DNA of 6,909 nucleotides from assembly GCA_029243665.1 (NCBI GenBank), contig JAQWRO010000100.1:1-6909 (forward strand), written 5' to 3'. This DNA comes from Gammaproteobacteria bacterium (GTDB lineage: Bacteria; Pseudomonadota; Gammaproteobacteria; Comchoanobacterales; Comchoanobacteraceae). The translations under genes were made by a program, and so were the position numbers. Below, in pieces: positions 5,988 to 6,909 of this stretch (its first letter is position 1; each line of letters starts with the position of its first letter). The notes below the pieces were generated by a model. That model searched no databases, was not told the DNA's origin, and saw nothing but the letters and a program-made list of their open reading frames with translations.

Positions 5988-6909
5988 GCAGGGTATGGAT
6001 CAGCGCTGGTGGTACAGGTGGACATATTTACCCAGCCATTGCCATTTATGATGCTTTAAAAAAACAAGGTTTTCAGGTTACTTATATTGGTGGTGATCAA
6101 GAAAGTATGGAGAAAACCATTTGCCATAAAAAAGAAATTAATTTTCATGGCACACATAATCTTAAATGGTTGGGTTGGGCTAAAGTAATTTTGTGGTTAT
6201 GGCAACTCATATGCTCTATTAAAGACCTTTTTAAACTTGGTCGAGAAGAAAAGCCAGCGTTTGTTTTAATTATGGGCGGATATCCTTGTGTCTCATCGGG
6301 GCTTATTGCAATTTTTACAGGGATTCCTCTATATTTGCATGAACAAAATTCTGTCATGGGTCAAACCAATAGGCTTATGTATCCTTTTATACAAAAAGGA
6401 TTTTGTGCATATGAAAATTTATTAGAAACTTACCCAAAATTAATACATGTTGGTAATCCTTCAGCGATTGTGCCAGTAAAAAAGCCAAGAGAATTAACTC
6501 AACAGAAATTAAAAATTCTTTCATTTGGGGGCAGTGGTGGTGCCAGACAATTGAATCGACTGATGCAAGCCTTGATTGAAACTCATGCACTGAAAGATTG
6601 TGAGATTTGGCATATCATTGGTGACTACGATGATCATATGCTTAAGCTCAATGGCCAAGGGGTCAAAATAGAACGTTACAATGATAACATCCAAGAAGCT
6701 TATCAATGGGCTGATTTAGCCATTACACGTTCTGGTGCAATGACTTTAACAGAACTGACATTAGCTGGCCTGCCTGCATTATTATTGCCATTTCCTTTCG
6801 CAACACTGGATCATCAAGAAAAGAATGCATCATATTTCGTTTCTAAAGGCGCTGCATGGATGTGTGATGACTCACCTGAGGGGATCGTTGAGCAAGTTGA
6901 ATCTATCCA
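5984..6909 (+). CDS. murG: MurG, lipid II synthase (UDP-GlcNAc transferase), 3'-truncated by window edge
   Basis: This membrane-associated GT-B (family GT28) glycosyltransferase adds GlcNAc from UDP-GlcNAc to lipid I, making lipid II. The frame opens at an ATGA overlap with the ftsW stop and stays open to the window end: 308 complete codons plus two bases. E. coli MurG is 355 aa, so roughly the last 45-50 residues are missing. The N-terminal lobe has ISAGGTGGHIYPA (6-18, with the conserved His at H14), IMGGY (96-100) and LHEQNSVMGQTN (118-129). The C-terminal UDP-GlcNAc-binding lobe has FGGSGGARQLN (181-191), RSGAMTLTELTLAGLPALLLP (249-269, near-consensus) and DHQEKNA (276-282). The linker motif usually read as GNPVR is GNPSA here, losing the Arg. 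No clear Shine-Dalgarno site precedes the ATG, so translation probably depends on coupling to ftsW. By analogy with other dcw clusters, murC would be expected next. Confidence 0.96.
   Translation, partial: MSRVWISAGGTGGHIYPAIAIYDALKKQGFQVTYIGGDQESMEKTICHKKEINFHGTHNLKWLGWAKVILWLWQLICSIKDLFKLGREEKPAFVLIMGGYPCVSSGLIAIFTGIPLYLHEQNSVMGQTNRLMYPFIQKGFCAYENLLETYPKLIHVGNPSAIVPVKKPRELTQQKLKILSFGGSGGARQLNRLMQALIETHALKDCEIWHIIGDYDDHMLKLNGQGVKIERYNDNIQEAYQWADLAITRSGAMTLTELTLAGLPALLLPFPFATLDHQEKNASYFVSKGAAWMCDDSPEGIVEQVESI

Larger units (their letters stand above)
1..6909 (+). other. Segment of the dcw (division and cell wall) operon
   Basis: All six genes are co-oriented with junctions of +8, -1, -4, about -17 and -4 bases, leaving no room for internal terminators or free-standing promoters. 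This implies one transcript with translationally coupled cistrons. The order matches the proteobacterial dcw cluster except that murF is missing between murE and mraY. The cluster evidently continues beyond both window edges. Confidence 0.9.

Noticed and set aside
6145..6706. Three overlapping minus-strand open frames opposite murG
   Set aside because: The + strand here encodes a near-consensus MurG open to the window end; the minus frames are short, overlap one another and carry no motif.

Overview
The window is one continuous block of cell-wall and division genes, all on the + strand. It is a segment of the dcw (division and cell wall) cluster. The order is ftsI (5' end cut off by the window), murE, mraY, murD, ftsW, murG (3' end cut off by the window). 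There is no gene-free stretch: the largest gap is 8 bases between ftsI and murE, and the later junctions overlap by 1, 4, about 17 and 4 bases. I see no RNA gene, mobile element, CRISPR array, terminator or internal promoter that I can support.

The organism looks like a low-GC proteobacterium, most likely gammaproteobacterial. The evidence is the gene order (ftsI-murE-...-mraY-murD-ftsW-murG), the MurE DNPR signature for meso-diaminopimelate, and proteobacterial-type motifs such as FEPGSTMKP in FtsI and PESHTDFIF in FtsW. The DNA is roughly one-third G+C by eye and favours A/T-ending codons. Tight overlaps, a compact MurD and substitutions at usually conserved positions would fit a streamlined or host-associated lineage. 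That is inference, and I cannot name a genus.

The genes form a pathway. MurD adds D-Glu to UDP-MurNAc-L-Ala, and MurE then adds meso-DAP. MraY moves the finished phospho-MurNAc-pentapeptide onto undecaprenyl phosphate (lipid I), and MurG adds GlcNAc to make lipid II. FtsW polymerises lipid II at the septum, and FtsI (PBP3) cross-links the new glycan. MurF, which should act between MurE and MraY and is normally encoded between them, is absent. Here murE and mraY share one base.

I did not find a new kind of system. The points worth a second look are the missing murF, a MurD that appears to lack the GxHNxxN segment, a MraY with HHS in place of HHH, a MurG without the usual Arg after GNP, and an insertion in MurE.
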